Shown one piece after another: positions 9,501 through 17,966 of a DNA stretch of 64,000 nucleotides. Both the position numbers and the translations under genes were made by a program. The notes beneath the pieces were generated by a model, which was given only the letters and a program-made list of their open reading frames with translations, was not told the origin of the DNA and ran no database searches. This DNA comes from Achromobacter arsenitoxydans SY8 (lineage in GTDB: Bacteria; Pseudomonadota; Gammaproteobacteria; Burkholderiales; Burkholderiaceae_B): assembly GCF_000236785.1 (NCBI RefSeq), contig NZ_AGUF01000052.1:186001-250000 (forward strand), given 5' to 3'. Numbering within the stretch: position 1 is the first letter of the stretch; every line of letters begins with the position of its first letter.

Positions 9501-12177
9501 CAACTGGGAGAACTCGACCGGCTCCGCCGCCAACGCCTGGCGCTCGGCCAAGGCGGCATTCGGCGGCATGGCCGGCACTGTTGTCATCGAGGGCATGCAA
9601 GCCCTTACCGGCGCGGACTTCAAGACCGATGGCTACCGGCTGACCGCGGGCACGGCGGGCGGGCTGAGTCTGGTGAACAGCATCGGCGGTTCGGCCAACT
9701 TCATCACCGACGCAGGGGTGACGGCGTTGATCGACGCTCCGGTCAGCGGATTGGGAAGGCTGCAGAAGAGTGCCGCCGGCGCCCTGATCCTGACCGGCGA
9801 CAACTCCTACTCCGGCGGCACCTTGCTCGGCGAGGGCACGCTGGTCGTCCGCCACGACCGCGCGCTCGGCAGCGGCGGCCTGAACATCGCGAATGGGGCG
9901 CGCCTATTGGCCGATACGCACGACGTGCAATTGCAGAACAGCGTCATACTCGACGGCGGCCAGGCAAGCCTGGATGCCGACGACGGCGCCACGATGACGC
10001 TGAGCGGCGATGTCAGCGGTGCAGGCGGTATCGCCAAGAACGGCGCGGGCACGCTGCGGCTGCTCGGCGCCAATAGCTACCAGGGCGGCACGACCGTCAA
10101 TGCCGGCCGCCTGGTGACCAGCGTCGCTGGCCTGGGCGGCGGCGCCATCATCAACAATGCCGAACTCGAACTGGACCAGGCGGCAGACGCCACGCTACTG
10201 CAGACCCTGGGCGGCATCGGCAACCTGACGAAGACCGGGGCAGGCACGCTCACGCTGGCAGGCGCTAACACCTCGACCGGCGCCACCATCATCAGCGGGG
10301 GCCGTCTGGTCGCCTCCGTGGCCACCTTGGGCAGCGGCGCCATCATCAACAACGCTGCGCTCGACCTGAACCAGAAGACCGACGCCACGCTGGCCCAGGC
10401 CATCAGCGGCAACGGCACGCTGACCAAGACGGGTGCGGGCATCTTGACGCTGACCGCCGACAGCCACGCGTTCAGCGGTAACACGCAGCTTTCGACGGGT
10501 ACGCTTGCCATGGGCTCGGGCGCCGTGCTGGGCGGCACCCTGGCCGTGGGCAACGGCGCAACCCTGACAGGCGCGGGCGCAGTCGGAACCACCACGCTGG
10601 CCAGCGGCGCCACGATTGCCCCGGGCAGTGCCGGCGCATCGGGCCACGTCCTCGGCACGCTGAGTATCGGCGGTGACCTGACGTTCCAGCCCGGATCCAC
10701 CTATCTGGTCCATGCCGATCCCGCATCCAGCGCCAGCGATCGCATCGTCGTCTCAGGCACGGCTCGCCTCGCAGGCGGGGTGCTGCACGTCGGGCCCGAG
10801 TCGGGCTTCGATGTGGCCAAGGCCTACACGATTCTGTCGGCTGGCCACGTAAGCCAGACGTTCGACAGCGTGGCGTCCAACTACGCTTATCTCGCCCCGA
10901 CGCTGCAGTACCGCGACACCGATGTCTTGCTGCAGCTGCAGCGCAAGCAGGTGCCGGTCGATCCGGTCACGCCCGTCGATCCAGGCAAGCCGGTCGATCC
11001 GGGCAAGCCGGTACCCCCCGACACGCGTCCCATTGCGTTCGCCGACCTTGCCGCTACAGGCAACCAGCGTGCGGTGGCCAACGCCGTCGAACGCATGTCC
11101 GCCAGCAGCGCCCTGCACAAGTTCGTGCAGAACCTGCCCGACGGCGCCCCGCAAAACGTATTCGAAAGCCTGTCTGGCGAAAGCCACGCCTCCGTGCAGG
11201 GCAGCATGCGCAACGGCGCGAACCTGTTCAGCGCGAATGCGCTCAATCACCTGCATGCCAATCTGACGTCCAACCTGCGCCAGGGCGACCCTGTCGCCCA
11301 ATTCGGCGGCTCGCTGCCCGCCTCGGCCTTGCCCAGTTCCCGCGCCCTGCCCCTGTGGGCCGAGGTCGTGGGCCACTGGCAAACCTACTCGGGCGACGGC
11401 AACGCCGCACGCATGAAACAGACGACGGGCGGCCTGTTCCTGGGCGGCGATGCGGAAGTGGCGTCCAGCGGCTGGCGCGTGGGCGGATCGCTCGGCTACA
11501 CCAACGCCGACTCTCGCGTTTCCGACCGTAGCGCCAAGGCCTCCGTGGACAGCTACAGCGCCTCAATCTACACAGGCAAGTCCTTCGGGCTGGGCTCCGC
11601 CAACCTGAACGTGATGGGCGGCATGGCCTATACCTGGCACGACATCAACTCCCAACGCAACGTTGCTGGGCTGGGCCAGAACCTGAAGGCCGACTACCAC
11701 GCCAGCACCGCACAGGTGTTCGCAGAGGTGGGCTACGCCATGGGCCAGCACGATAAGGTAGGCATCGAACCGTTTGCAGGATTCAGCCTGGGTCAGCAGC
11801 GCACACGCGGTTTCCAGGAAAGTGGCGGATTCGCAGCGTTGGGAGCCGACAGCAGCAACGACGACTTGGCCAGCACCATGCTGGGCGTGCGTGCACACAG
11901 CGACTTCCTGCTGGGCCGCACCGAAGGACGCCTGCGGGCCACGCTGGGTTGGCGCCATGCATTCGGCGACGTGAGCACCCAGACCACCATGGCTTTTGAA
12001 GGGGGGCCGAATTTCACCGTGGCCGGCGTGCCGCTGGCGCGCAACACCGCCGTGGCGGGATTGGAAGCCGGGATGGAGCTTAGCCGCAGCAGCGCGCTGG
12101 TGCTGGGCTACAACGGCGAATTCGGCAGCGGCAACCGGGACCATTCGGCGCAGGTGCGTGTGCGCTGGGCGTATTGA
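6538..12177 (+). CDS. ESPR-type autotransporter (type V secretion) with PATR passenger repeats
   Basis: The protein has 1879 residues counting from ATG 6538. The start is chosen because MNKIHRVVFNTATGAWQAVS is a typical extended signal peptide region; it is followed by a hydrophobic segment and a cleavage site after SSAWA. The same frame is open back to 6388 from a TTG, but that extension has no signal character. The passenger is Gly/Asn/Thr-rich beta-helix with nine passenger-associated repeats of the form LTKxGxGxLxLxxxNTYxG. A Pro linker (PVDPVTPVDPGKPVDP, near residue 1471) leads to a C-terminal barrel of about 280 residues ending in VRVRWAY. No protease triad was recognised, so an adhesin or surface-matrix role is more likely than an enzyme. 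Confidence 0.9.
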   Translation: MNKIHRVVFNTATGAWQAVSEIARGPSKSSSDSRRVRRSAAMAAAVGAFLSGGATIPSSAWAACTVNTSAALAMCSGTDQRNFSNFLDGLQVIMDLGAVAGSVTGSGAPVFRMGGSNVRLQNSGQINPSVGAQQSVLTTGVKAGNANNNQHIEIINFSGGWISGTGANLGASIANLDGMALDVQGGPGGLAELTNNGIISAIPIVGATLAADDMPTVAVHGGIQVDMTNTNQLHGRVAFEASTQGNIFTNTGTLLGSVSLGAGGGGNTFNAITGSSVSTGVATGTTSVSVDSHPNLVFVAPGIVDGGAGGNNTLALKNAIGGGSGSAGSGVISAANYINFRNLSVQSGTWQVNGALLAGASTSTTLSGGTLLVNDGNVFGAGSLTAGGGALGVQTGSVALGNNIGLQPNYSTFVHGLTIAGNGDITLNGTISGATNGTLTKNGTGILRLNGANTYAGGTRLNAGTTVVSTDAAFGTGRVVIGASGARIDGAGSITVNNDINLEGNIAVGGSGSLTLGGVISGFGSSSLTKVGSGQLTLPNANGYMGNTTLVSGTLQVGDDSALGWGTLTVAGASTLTSTQSVALGNPVQLNTGLTIGGPNDLTLNGLISGGTGNTLTKTGSGNLTLGANNSFSGGIVLNSGTLTSRNGGALGAGTLTANGDSRLAFRSGQVVGNAIAIGNGATLEVSTADPIILMGGVSGSGALAKTGAGNLNFASGSNTFTGLLDVRQGTLTTSVPNGLGVNPDLNVGTGARVNLGFQTAIGTLTGSGAVETNSGMTLTVGNNNGSSMFAGVISGAGSLTKAGTGTLILGGINTYTGNTQVDAGRLHLDAGSRLAGGQVTVASGASLSGSGTLAGNLNIDGNGALDLESGRTLTAGNLTLNPGSRINVALGAPSSTPLASANNLLQFFNPTFNFRDAGGLGNGTYRLFSFGGAFNNTGFTLGPLPDDVQASDITFHHVSGGINVVIQSASLEYQHWNGNGVWNSTNTNWENSTGSAANAWRSAKAAFGGMAGTVVIEGMQALTGADFKTDGYRLTAGTAGGLSLVNSIGGSANFITDAGVTALIDAPVSGLGRLQKSAAGALILTGDNSYSGGTLLGEGTLVVRHDRALGSGGLNIANGARLLADTHDVQLQNSVILDGGQASLDADDGATMTLSGDVSGAGGIAKNGAGTLRLLGANSYQGGTTVNAGRLVTSVAGLGGGAIINNAELELDQAADATLLQTLGGIGNLTKTGAGTLTLAGANTSTGATIISGGRLVASVATLGSGAIINNAALDLNQKTDATLAQAISGNGTLTKTGAGILTLTADSHAFSGNTQLSTGTLAMGSGAVLGGTLAVGNGATLTGAGAVGTTTLASGATIAPGSAGASGHVLGTLSIGGDLTFQPGSTYLVHADPASSASDRIVVSGTARLAGGVLHVGPESGFDVAKAYTILSAGHVSQTFDSVASNYAYLAPTLQYRDTDVLLQLQRKQVPVDPVTPVDPGKPVDPGKPVPPDTRPIAFADLAATGNQRAVANAVERMSASSALHKFVQNLPDGAPQNVFESLSGESHASVQGSMRNGANLFSANALNHLHANLTSNLRQGDPVAQFGGSLPASALPSSRALPLWAEVVGHWQTYSGDGNAARMKQTTGGLFLGGDAEVASSGWRVGGSLGYTNADSRVSDRSAKASVDSYSASIYTGKSFGLGSANLNVMGGMAYTWHDINSQRNVAGLGQNLKADYHASTAQVFAEVGYAMGQHDKVGIEPFAGFSLGQQRTRGFQESGGFAALGADSSNDDLASTMLGVRAHSDFLLGRTEGRLRATLGWRHAFGDVSTQTTMAFEGGPNFTVAGVPLARNTAVAGLEAGMELSRSSALVLGYNGEFGSGNRDHSAQVRVRWAY

Positions 12178-12217
12178 TCGGATATGTGTCCGGGGCCATG
12201 TGACGCCTCGGGCAAGT

Positions 12218-14317
12218 TCAAAAGCCGCTTTCACGGATGGCCAGGCTGGCTACGTACCGCAGCCCGGCCATCAGGCGGCTGCGCTCCGCCCCTGTGAAAT
12301 AGGCTTTGCCCCGCTGTTCACGCAGCACGGGCAAAGGTTCGTCCAACGTCACGCGCACGGCATATAGCGAATACTCGGGAATCAACGCGTCCTGCTTCTG
12401 AAAAGCAGGAATCGGGCCGTCATGCACGGTGGCCAGCATGGGCGAAGATAACTGCTGCAACCGTGCCGGGGCAATTGCTTCGATGCTGCCGCACTGCCGC
12501 CGGGGGGAAAGCTCAAAGTAGAAACAGCCACGGTCGCCTGGCCGCAAGGCATGAACGTCTTCTTCAGACACAAAGGCCTCGACGATCCAGTGGTCAGGGT
12601 TCACCAGCCATCCCAATGGCTGACGTTGACCGACCCAGGTTCCGGCGCGCACCTCCGGCGAGACGTCCAGCCAGACGCCCGCGAACGGTGCTCGCAGCGT
12701 CAAGCGCGCCTTTTCCGCCGCGACGGAGGCTGCATTGGCCCGGCTGAGCGCCAGCGATTCTATAGTGGCCGCCTGCTGATCCAGACCGCCCGACTGGTCC
12801 AGCAGACCGGACAGGCGGGCTGCGCCACCTCGGATGCCCGCCCGGGCCGCATCGGCCTGGCTTGCCAGTTCCGGATTGTCCAAACTCACGAGAACGTCTC
12901 CGGCAGCTACCGGACCAGCGTCGATGCGCATGTCAACGCGCGCGGGGGTAGGTGCGAAGGCCGCCCACATCTGGGCGGGCCGGGCCAACGCGGGTGCCCG
13001 CACCGGCGTCGCGCTGGGCACTGCAAGCCAGACAAGAAACAGTATCGGAATCAGGAGCAGCACAAAGCGCCTGGTGCCTCTGGTTTCGCGGCGTCGCTGC
13101 GACCAGATGCGTAGTTCGCGCCAACACGGACGCACGATGAAAAAGCCGATTTCCACGGCAAACAAGAATATGCCCAGCGCTTTGAAGAAGAAGTGGTAGA
13201 CCGCCACCGCGATCCCAAGATACACGGCCAGGCGATAGATCCAGGTAACCCAGGCGAACGCGATCAACCGTCGCCGCCGCGGCGCAGCAAACGGTTCCGG
13301 CCAGGGCTCCTGCCACCCGAGCAGCCCGCGGCGAATTGCCGTGCGGGCCAGAGCCGCGGCGCGTTCGTGCAGGTTCGGCATGTCCAGCAGGTCCGACAGG
13401 ATGAAATAACCATCGAAGCGCATGAAGGGGCTGGCGTTCAGCAACAGCGACAGGACCCAGCTTGTGGTGGCGAGATAAAAGCACGCTTGCCGGAGAATGC
13501 CTGGCGGCAGCAACGCCCAGGACAGGGTCGCAAGGCCGGCGATCATCAGCTCCGTGCTTATGCCCGCTGCGGCGATCATGAGCCGCTTGCGTGGGGCCGC
13601 CAGTCGCCAGGACTCACTCGTGTCGGTGTACAGCATGGGCCACATCACCAGGAAGGCGACGCCCATGTGCCCGACCCGAACTCCAAAATGCGTGGCCACC
13701 AAGGCATGGCCGAACTCATGTAGGGTCTTTGCAACCAGCAGCGCGAGCGCAAATCCCATGGCCCCCTGCCAGGACACCGATTCGAACAGCGTGTGTTGGA
13801 AGGTGTCCCACTGCCGCAGGGTAAGCACAATCCCCGTTAGCGACAGCGCGGCAACGACCCAGAGCGTGGCGGGATGGAACAGAAAGCGCAGCGCCCGGTA
13901 CAAATGCCTCAGCCAGTAAGTCGGGTGGATGAGGGGTATGCGAAAGAACAGGTAATTGTGGAGCCACCACTTGGCCTGGCTCCACGGGCGGCGCGGTTCC
14001 GCCTGCGCCATGGCCTGGCTCTGCGACGGCGCAGGCCGCAGCAGGTCGTTGGCACGCAGGAAATCGGCAAACGCGCGCAATTGCTCCTCGTCCGGATGCA
14101 AGGTGGTCCGGCAACCAATGTCGGCCAGCAAGTCCCCAGGCGCCATTCGCCAGCGCGACAGAAATTCGAATTCCAGCCAGCCGATCCGGAAATGACGGTT
14201 TCGCACCGGGTCTTCGATCACCCAGGCCGGACTGCCATCGGCGTGCGGGCTGGCCGGGAACAGCCTCAGGTCTTCCCTCAAGCTGGGGAAGTTCTCAATG
14301 GCGGCGGCCGGCATCAT
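12218..14317 (-). CDS. PqqD-like / M50 metalloprotease / HlyD-like fusion membrane protein
   Basis: This 699-residue membrane protein starts at ATG 14317, with GAGGA overlapping the stop of the upstream gene. Residues 1 to about 95 resemble a PqqD-type peptide-recognition domain (WVIEDP, then LLADIG and FADFLRANDLL). A multi-span membrane region carries HEFGH near residue 200 and N-A-S-P-F-M-R-F-D-G near residue 310, which are the zinc ligands and catalytic Glu of M50 site-2 proteases. After a further membrane segment, the last 250 residues form a biotinyl-lipoyl/HlyD-like periplasmic arm (LTLRAPFAGVWLDVSPEV). It is the last gene of an operon with TolC, two adaptors and a giant surface protein. 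Substrate recognition, processing or gating during secretion are possible jobs. The protease activity is inferred from motifs only. Confidence 0.85.
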   Translation of the reverse strand: MMPAAAIENFPSLREDLRLFPASPHADGSPAWVIEDPVRNRHFRIGWLEFEFLSRWRMAPGDLLADIGCRTTLHPDEEQLRAFADFLRANDLLRPAPSQSQAMAQAEPRRPWSQAKWWLHNYLFFRIPLIHPTYWLRHLYRALRFLFHPATLWVVAALSLTGIVLTLRQWDTFQHTLFESVSWQGAMGFALALLVAKTLHEFGHALVATHFGVRVGHMGVAFLVMWPMLYTDTSESWRLAAPRKRLMIAAAGISTELMIAGLATLSWALLPPGILRQACFYLATTSWVLSLLLNASPFMRFDGYFILSDLLDMPNLHERAAALARTAIRRGLLGWQEPWPEPFAAPRRRRLIAFAWVTWIYRLAVYLGIAVAVYHFFFKALGIFLFAVEIGFFIVRPCWRELRIWSQRRRETRGTRRFVLLLIPILFLVWLAVPSATPVRAPALARPAQMWAAFAPTPARVDMRIDAGPVAAGDVLVSLDNPELASQADAARAGIRGGAARLSGLLDQSGGLDQQAATIESLALSRANAASVAAEKARLTLRAPFAGVWLDVSPEVRAGTWVGQRQPLGWLVNPDHWIVEAFVSEEDVHALRPGDRGCFYFELSPRRQCGSIEAIAPARLQQLSSPMLATVHDGPIPAFQKQDALIPEYSLYAVRVTLDEPLPVLREQRGKAYFTGAERSRLMAGLRYVASLAIRESGF

Positions 14318-14327
14318 GGCGGCGTCC

Positions 14328-15659
14328 TCACAGGCCAAAAAAGGCACGAATCGCCGCGAGCGGCCGCCGGATGATCTCAAAGCCGAGAATCGAATGCTCC
14401 CCTGAAAGCCGTGCTGTGCCCTTCAGGCCGATCCGCGCTTGATCGCCTTCGTCTACGCTTGCCCGCAGGCGATAGCTGGGCACGCCCTCGGGCGTCAGTG
14501 CGGCCTGGTAGCTCGTTTCGATCACTTTGCCGCGAAGCGGCTGCATCGGTCGCACCGTCAGGTACAGGTCTACAGGCGCGCCTACCTCCAGGGCGATGGC
14601 GTCGGACGCCGGCAATTGGACCAACATTGCGGGTTTGTCCGGATCGGCCAATTGCATGATGCGTTCACCGGTCACGACCGGCTTGCCGATCCAATCGTTG
14701 GCATCGCTGAATACCGCCACCCCCGCACTTGGCGCGCGTGTCTCCAGCCGCTGGAGCTGGGAACGGATGGAGGCCAGCTCGGCGCGCCGCTCTTCCGCCC
14801 GGCTTTGCAGTTGGGTCAGCCGCGAACGGCTGTCTTCATTGCGGTATGCCGTCTGACTCGCCGCGACGTACTCTGCATCGGCCACGGCCACAGCGCGAGT
14901 GGCCACCTCCAGCCTGTGGCTGAGCGTGGTGTCGTCCAGCGAGAACAGCAGTTGCCCCGCTTTCACCATCTGATTCGGCCGCACGTGAATTGCCTTCACT
15001 ACACCGTCCAGCGGTGCGCTGATCATCTGAAGGTCCAGTGAGGTGACCTCGCCTGGGGCCAGCGCGCGCTGGCGCACGGGCAGAAAGCACAGAGCCGCCA
15101 CCAGCAGGAGCGCCAATCTGGCAATCCACGTTTTGCGCCGGCGCAGCGGTCCGTGCGTCCGACGGGCCAGCAACTCCCAACTGTAGGCCCAGGATTGCGC
15201 CAGCCTGCCCATGACGGCGGACTGGGCGGACGTCGGCGGGTGTTCCAGCAAGTAGACCGCCCACCCCAACGGCTCGCCAGCACGGCTTTTCAGCGGCAAA
15301 AGCCACGCGCCCGCCGGCCACCACTCTCGCCATCCCCGGGCGACCAGTTCCGTGTCGGCTGTGGGAGTCGCTGGCGGCTCAAGCCAGGTCTTGCGCTGGC
15401 TGGCTTGCTCGCGCAGCCATTTGCGCGCCTGCCCAAGCCACACCACGTAGGGGGAATCCTGATCAACCGAGACCAGCCCGGAAATGTTCAACAGGCGCCA
15501 ATCGTTGCCAGTGTCCTCAAAAATCAGCGCCTGACGGTAATTGAGCAACGGATGCGCATCGTTGGCAATGTGAAAGCTCAGCTGTTGAACATCTTCGGCC
15601 TGACGCGCCAGGCCTTCCACCTCCGACAGCTGCAGCAAGAGGAGGATATCGTCTTGCAT
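14328..15659 (-). CDS. GAF-like domain fused to a HlyD-family membrane fusion protein
   Basis: The protein has 443 residues from ATG 15659; a TTG five codons upstream is possible but overlaps the preceding gene. Residues 1 to about 170 are soluble and resemble a GAF-type sensory fold (QALIFEDTGNDWRLLNISGL). One transmembrane helix follows (ARLALLLVAALCFLPV). The periplasmic part is HlyD-like: SAPLDGVVKAIHVRPNQMVK is a biotinyl-lipoyl half-motif, followed by an alpha-helical hairpin and a barrel region ending in TARLSGEHSILGFEIIRRPL. A cytoplasmic sensor-like domain on an adaptor is unusual. It lies 4 bases after the periplasmic adaptor gene and 10 bases before the M50-HlyD gene start. Confidence 0.82.
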   Translation of the reverse strand: MQDDILLLLQLSEVEGLARQAEDVQQLSFHIANDAHPLLNYRQALIFEDTGNDWRLLNISGLVSVDQDSPYVVWLGQARKWLREQASQRKTWLEPPATPTADTELVARGWREWWPAGAWLLPLKSRAGEPLGWAVYLLEHPPTSAQSAVMGRLAQSWAYSWELLARRTHGPLRRRKTWIARLALLLVAALCFLPVRQRALAPGEVTSLDLQMISAPLDGVVKAIHVRPNQMVKAGQLLFSLDDTTLSHRLEVATRAVAVADAEYVAASQTAYRNEDSRSRLTQLQSRAEERRAELASIRSQLQRLETRAPSAGVAVFSDANDWIGKPVVTGERIMQLADPDKPAMLVQLPASDAIALEVGAPVDLYLTVRPMQPLRGKVIETSYQAALTPEGVPSYRLRASVDEGDQARIGLKGTARLSGEHSILGFEIIRRPLAAIRAFFGL

Positions 15660-15663
15660 AGCC

Positions 15664-16449
15664 TCACCGCGCAAAGCCGAAGTCGGCGATGCCGCTCATG
15701 CCTGGTAGCAAGTCGCGTCCCGGATCCTCCGCCCTGCCCTCCAGTTCGATCGACTGCGCCACCGCATCAACGCGCGCGTTGACTGCAGTGACCTGCGCCT
15801 GGTATTGCTTGCCGGTTTCGATCACGTCGAGCTGAAATGGCGTCCCGACCTTGACTTTGCCCAGCTGCCGCGACGGCAGGTTCAGCCTTAACCGGGGCGG
15901 CGCGTCACTGACCAGATCGACCAATGGCGCGCCCGCGTTGACGCTTTCAAAGGGGCGCACGTAGACCTTGGCGACGTAACCGGCAAATGGCGCGGCAACC
16001 GTGCAATAGCCGACCTGGGTCTGGGCCAACGCCTGGGCTGCGTTTGCGCGGTCGGCGGCCGCTCGCGCCAGCGCGACTTCGGTGTCGCCCGCAGCGTCCA
16101 GCTTGCGCAAGCCCACCTTGGCGCGCAAGTTTTCGCGGGCTCCCGCCACCTCCGCCGACGCCATGCGCAGGCGCGCCTCAGGCTCGCCGCAATCCAGCCG
16201 GAACAGCACATCTCCCTTTTCCACATGGCGGCCCAGCTGCGTTGCCATAGATTCCAGCCGCCCCGCCATGGGCGCCGCAAGCGTGCTCTCGGGATCAGCC
16301 GCCAGCAGGACCCGGACAGCGTTCGGATCGCTCGCCAAGTCTGGCACCGCGCCCGGCATGGGCGCCTGCGCGTTTGCCGGCACCCAGGCGCACGCCATCA
16401 GGACCATCGGAACAAAGCCCTTTCCTGCCCGACTCAGGTATCCGCTCAT
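15664..16449 (-). CDS. Periplasmic adaptor of the HlyD/RND type
   Basis: This 261-residue protein has an N-terminal signal peptide ending near VPANAQA. The rest is a compact membrane-fusion-protein fold: a lipoyl half-motif (APMAGRLESMATQLGRHVEKGD), a short helical hairpin rich in Ala/Arg, and the second half AAPFAGYVAKVYVRPFESV followed by a barrel domain. The start is in an ATGA overlap with the TolC-like gene. It is shorter than usual RND adaptors (about 380 residues) and may only bridge the outer-membrane channel and the membrane-anchored HlyD partners. Confidence 0.85.
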   Translation of the reverse strand: MSGYLSRAGKGFVPMVLMACAWVPANAQAPMPGAVPDLASDPNAVRVLLAADPESTLAAPMAGRLESMATQLGRHVEKGDVLFRLDCGEPEARLRMASAEVAGARENLRAKVGLRKLDAAGDTEVALARAAADRANAAQALAQTQVGYCTVAAPFAGYVAKVYVRPFESVNAGAPLVDLVSDAPPRLRLNLPSRQLGKVKVGTPFQLDVIETGKQYQAQVTAVNARVDAVAQSIELEGRAEDPGRDLLPGMSGIADFGFAR

Positions 16450-17966
16450 TTTGTTCCACTTTGGGCCAACAGCGTGGTGCGCTCCCAGTCCGTCATGGTT
16501 TTTTGGATCTCGGCGGCCAGGGTGGTGACGTCATGGTTCGCAATAATGTCCGGCATCACGTCCAGACCGATGGAGTTGTACAGCCGTCCCCAGGCTGCTT
16601 GGGCGTCAGAATAAGCCGCAAAGCGCTGGTATTGCGACAGAAGCCAGCGAGCATCCGCACGGATGAACTCCAGCTTGGAATCAGCAGAAATGCTGGCGCT
16701 CTTCTCCGCGTAATCCCGCAGTCGGTTGTCCACTTGGGAGCTCTGGTCCGCAAACTCGTACTGCTCGCGCGCCAAGTAGTAACGCTGCGCGGCAACCCGC
16801 ACCTGGGTCAGCACCGCCATGGACAGCGCCAGGCGGCGCATATCCGCGACTTTGGCCTGGTTTTCGCCCGCGGCCTGAAGTGCCGGGAGTTTGAGCAGAC
16901 TCAGCAGATTCCACGAAACGCGTACGCCAACCGACTGCCATGTGTTGTTGTAGAGGTATTCGTTGGAGTCGTAGTACGTGCCAGCGTTGATGCTGATGTT
17001 CGGCCAAAGCTCGGCCTTGGCGATCTTGATGTCGTTGTCCGTCACGCGCTTGCGGTACCACTCTTCCATGATCTCGGGACGGTTCTCCAAGGCCAGTTGC
17101 TCCAACGCGGAGACGTTCATGTTGGGCATGGGGATCGCGGGCGGATTCTCGTCCGCCACCTTGAAGTCCGTGCCTGGCGGTAGCGACATCAGGGCTGCAA
17201 GCTCGGCGCGCGCCAATTCCAGGTCCTGGCGCCGTGTCGAAAGCAGGCTTACAGCGTCCAGCAGCGCGCGCTGATAGGCCAGCGCCTCCTGGCGGGGCAA
17301 CAGGCCGCGCTTTTCGGCTTCGCGGGCGTTGTCCAGCCCTTTGCGCACCCGCACCAGCAGGTCATCCACTGACGCGATCAGTCGCTGCGCGCCTACTGCG
17401 CGCCAATAGGCATTTCGGACATCCTGCAGCACGTTCTGCACGACTTTGCGGCGGCGCTCTTCTGCCATCAGCACCTGATCCATTTTCTGCTGGGACCGCT
17501 CGTAAGCGACCATGAAATCCAGCGTGCTCCAACTGAATTCCAGATCCGCCAACCGGTGATAGCGTTGCTCGGACGTCGATGGCCGCAAGCTGACCTCGCC
17601 GTCTTCGATGCCGATAGACGTACCGCCCGAATCGTTGGACCGGTCAGTGTATCCGGCCGACGCGATTAGCTTGGGCAGCATCTCGTGGCGCGTCACGTCT
17701 ACCAGATTGCGCGACAACGCGCTTTCCATCAGCTTGAGCCGGTAGTCCAGGTTGTACTTCAGCGCGCGAGCGGCTGCCTCGTAGAAAGTGATGGGATGCG
17801 AAATTGGCTCCTGGTCCGCATACATCATCTTCCGGTCCTGCTCGATGCGCTGCAGGACTTCGTCGTGGGTGTAGGGGCTGGCCAGCTGACTGGATGAGCA
17901 GGCGCTCAAGCCAAACACGGCCAGCGCCACCAAATTCGTTCGAATCACGAGCTTGCGTCGCTTCAT
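16446..17966 (-). CDS. TolC/OprM-family outer-membrane efflux lipoprotein
   Basis: The protein has 506 residues. A lipobox (LSAC) follows the N-terminal hydrophobic segment, so it is probably lipidated like OprM/NodT proteins. Two long helical repeats contain typical TolC-family stretches such as VRNAYWRAVGAQRLI, RRQDLELARAELAALM and LWPNISINAGTYYDSNEY. It starts in an ATGA overlap with the giant surface-protein gene and overlaps the next adaptor in the same way. It is the obvious outer-membrane exit duct of this operon. Confidence 0.9.
   Translation of the reverse strand: MKRRKLVIRTNLVALAVFGLSACSSSQLASPYTHDEVLQRIEQDRKMMYADQEPISHPITFYEAAARALKYNLDYRLKLMESALSRNLVDVTRHEMLPKLIASAGYTDRSNDSGGTSIGIEDGEVSLRPSTSEQRYHRLADLEFSWSTLDFMVAYERSQQKMDQVLMAEERRRKVVQNVLQDVRNAYWRAVGAQRLIASVDDLLVRVRKGLDNAREAEKRGLLPRQEALAYQRALLDAVSLLSTRRQDLELARAELAALMSLPPGTDFKVADENPPAIPMPNMNVSALEQLALENRPEIMEEWYRKRVTDNDIKIAKAELWPNISINAGTYYDSNEYLYNNTWQSVGVRVSWNLLSLLKLPALQAAGENQAKVADMRRLALSMAVLTQVRVAAQRYYLAREQYEFADQSSQVDNRLRDYAEKSASISADSKLEFIRADARWLLSQYQRFAAYSDAQAAWGRLYNSIGLDVMPDIIANHDVTTLAAEIQKTMTDWERTTLLAQSGTK

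Noticed and set aside
8134-9855. A 573-codon minus-strand open frame inside the autotransporter
   Set aside because: Shadow of the Gly/Asn-rich passenger codons; no recognisable protein and it lies wholly within a well-supported gene.
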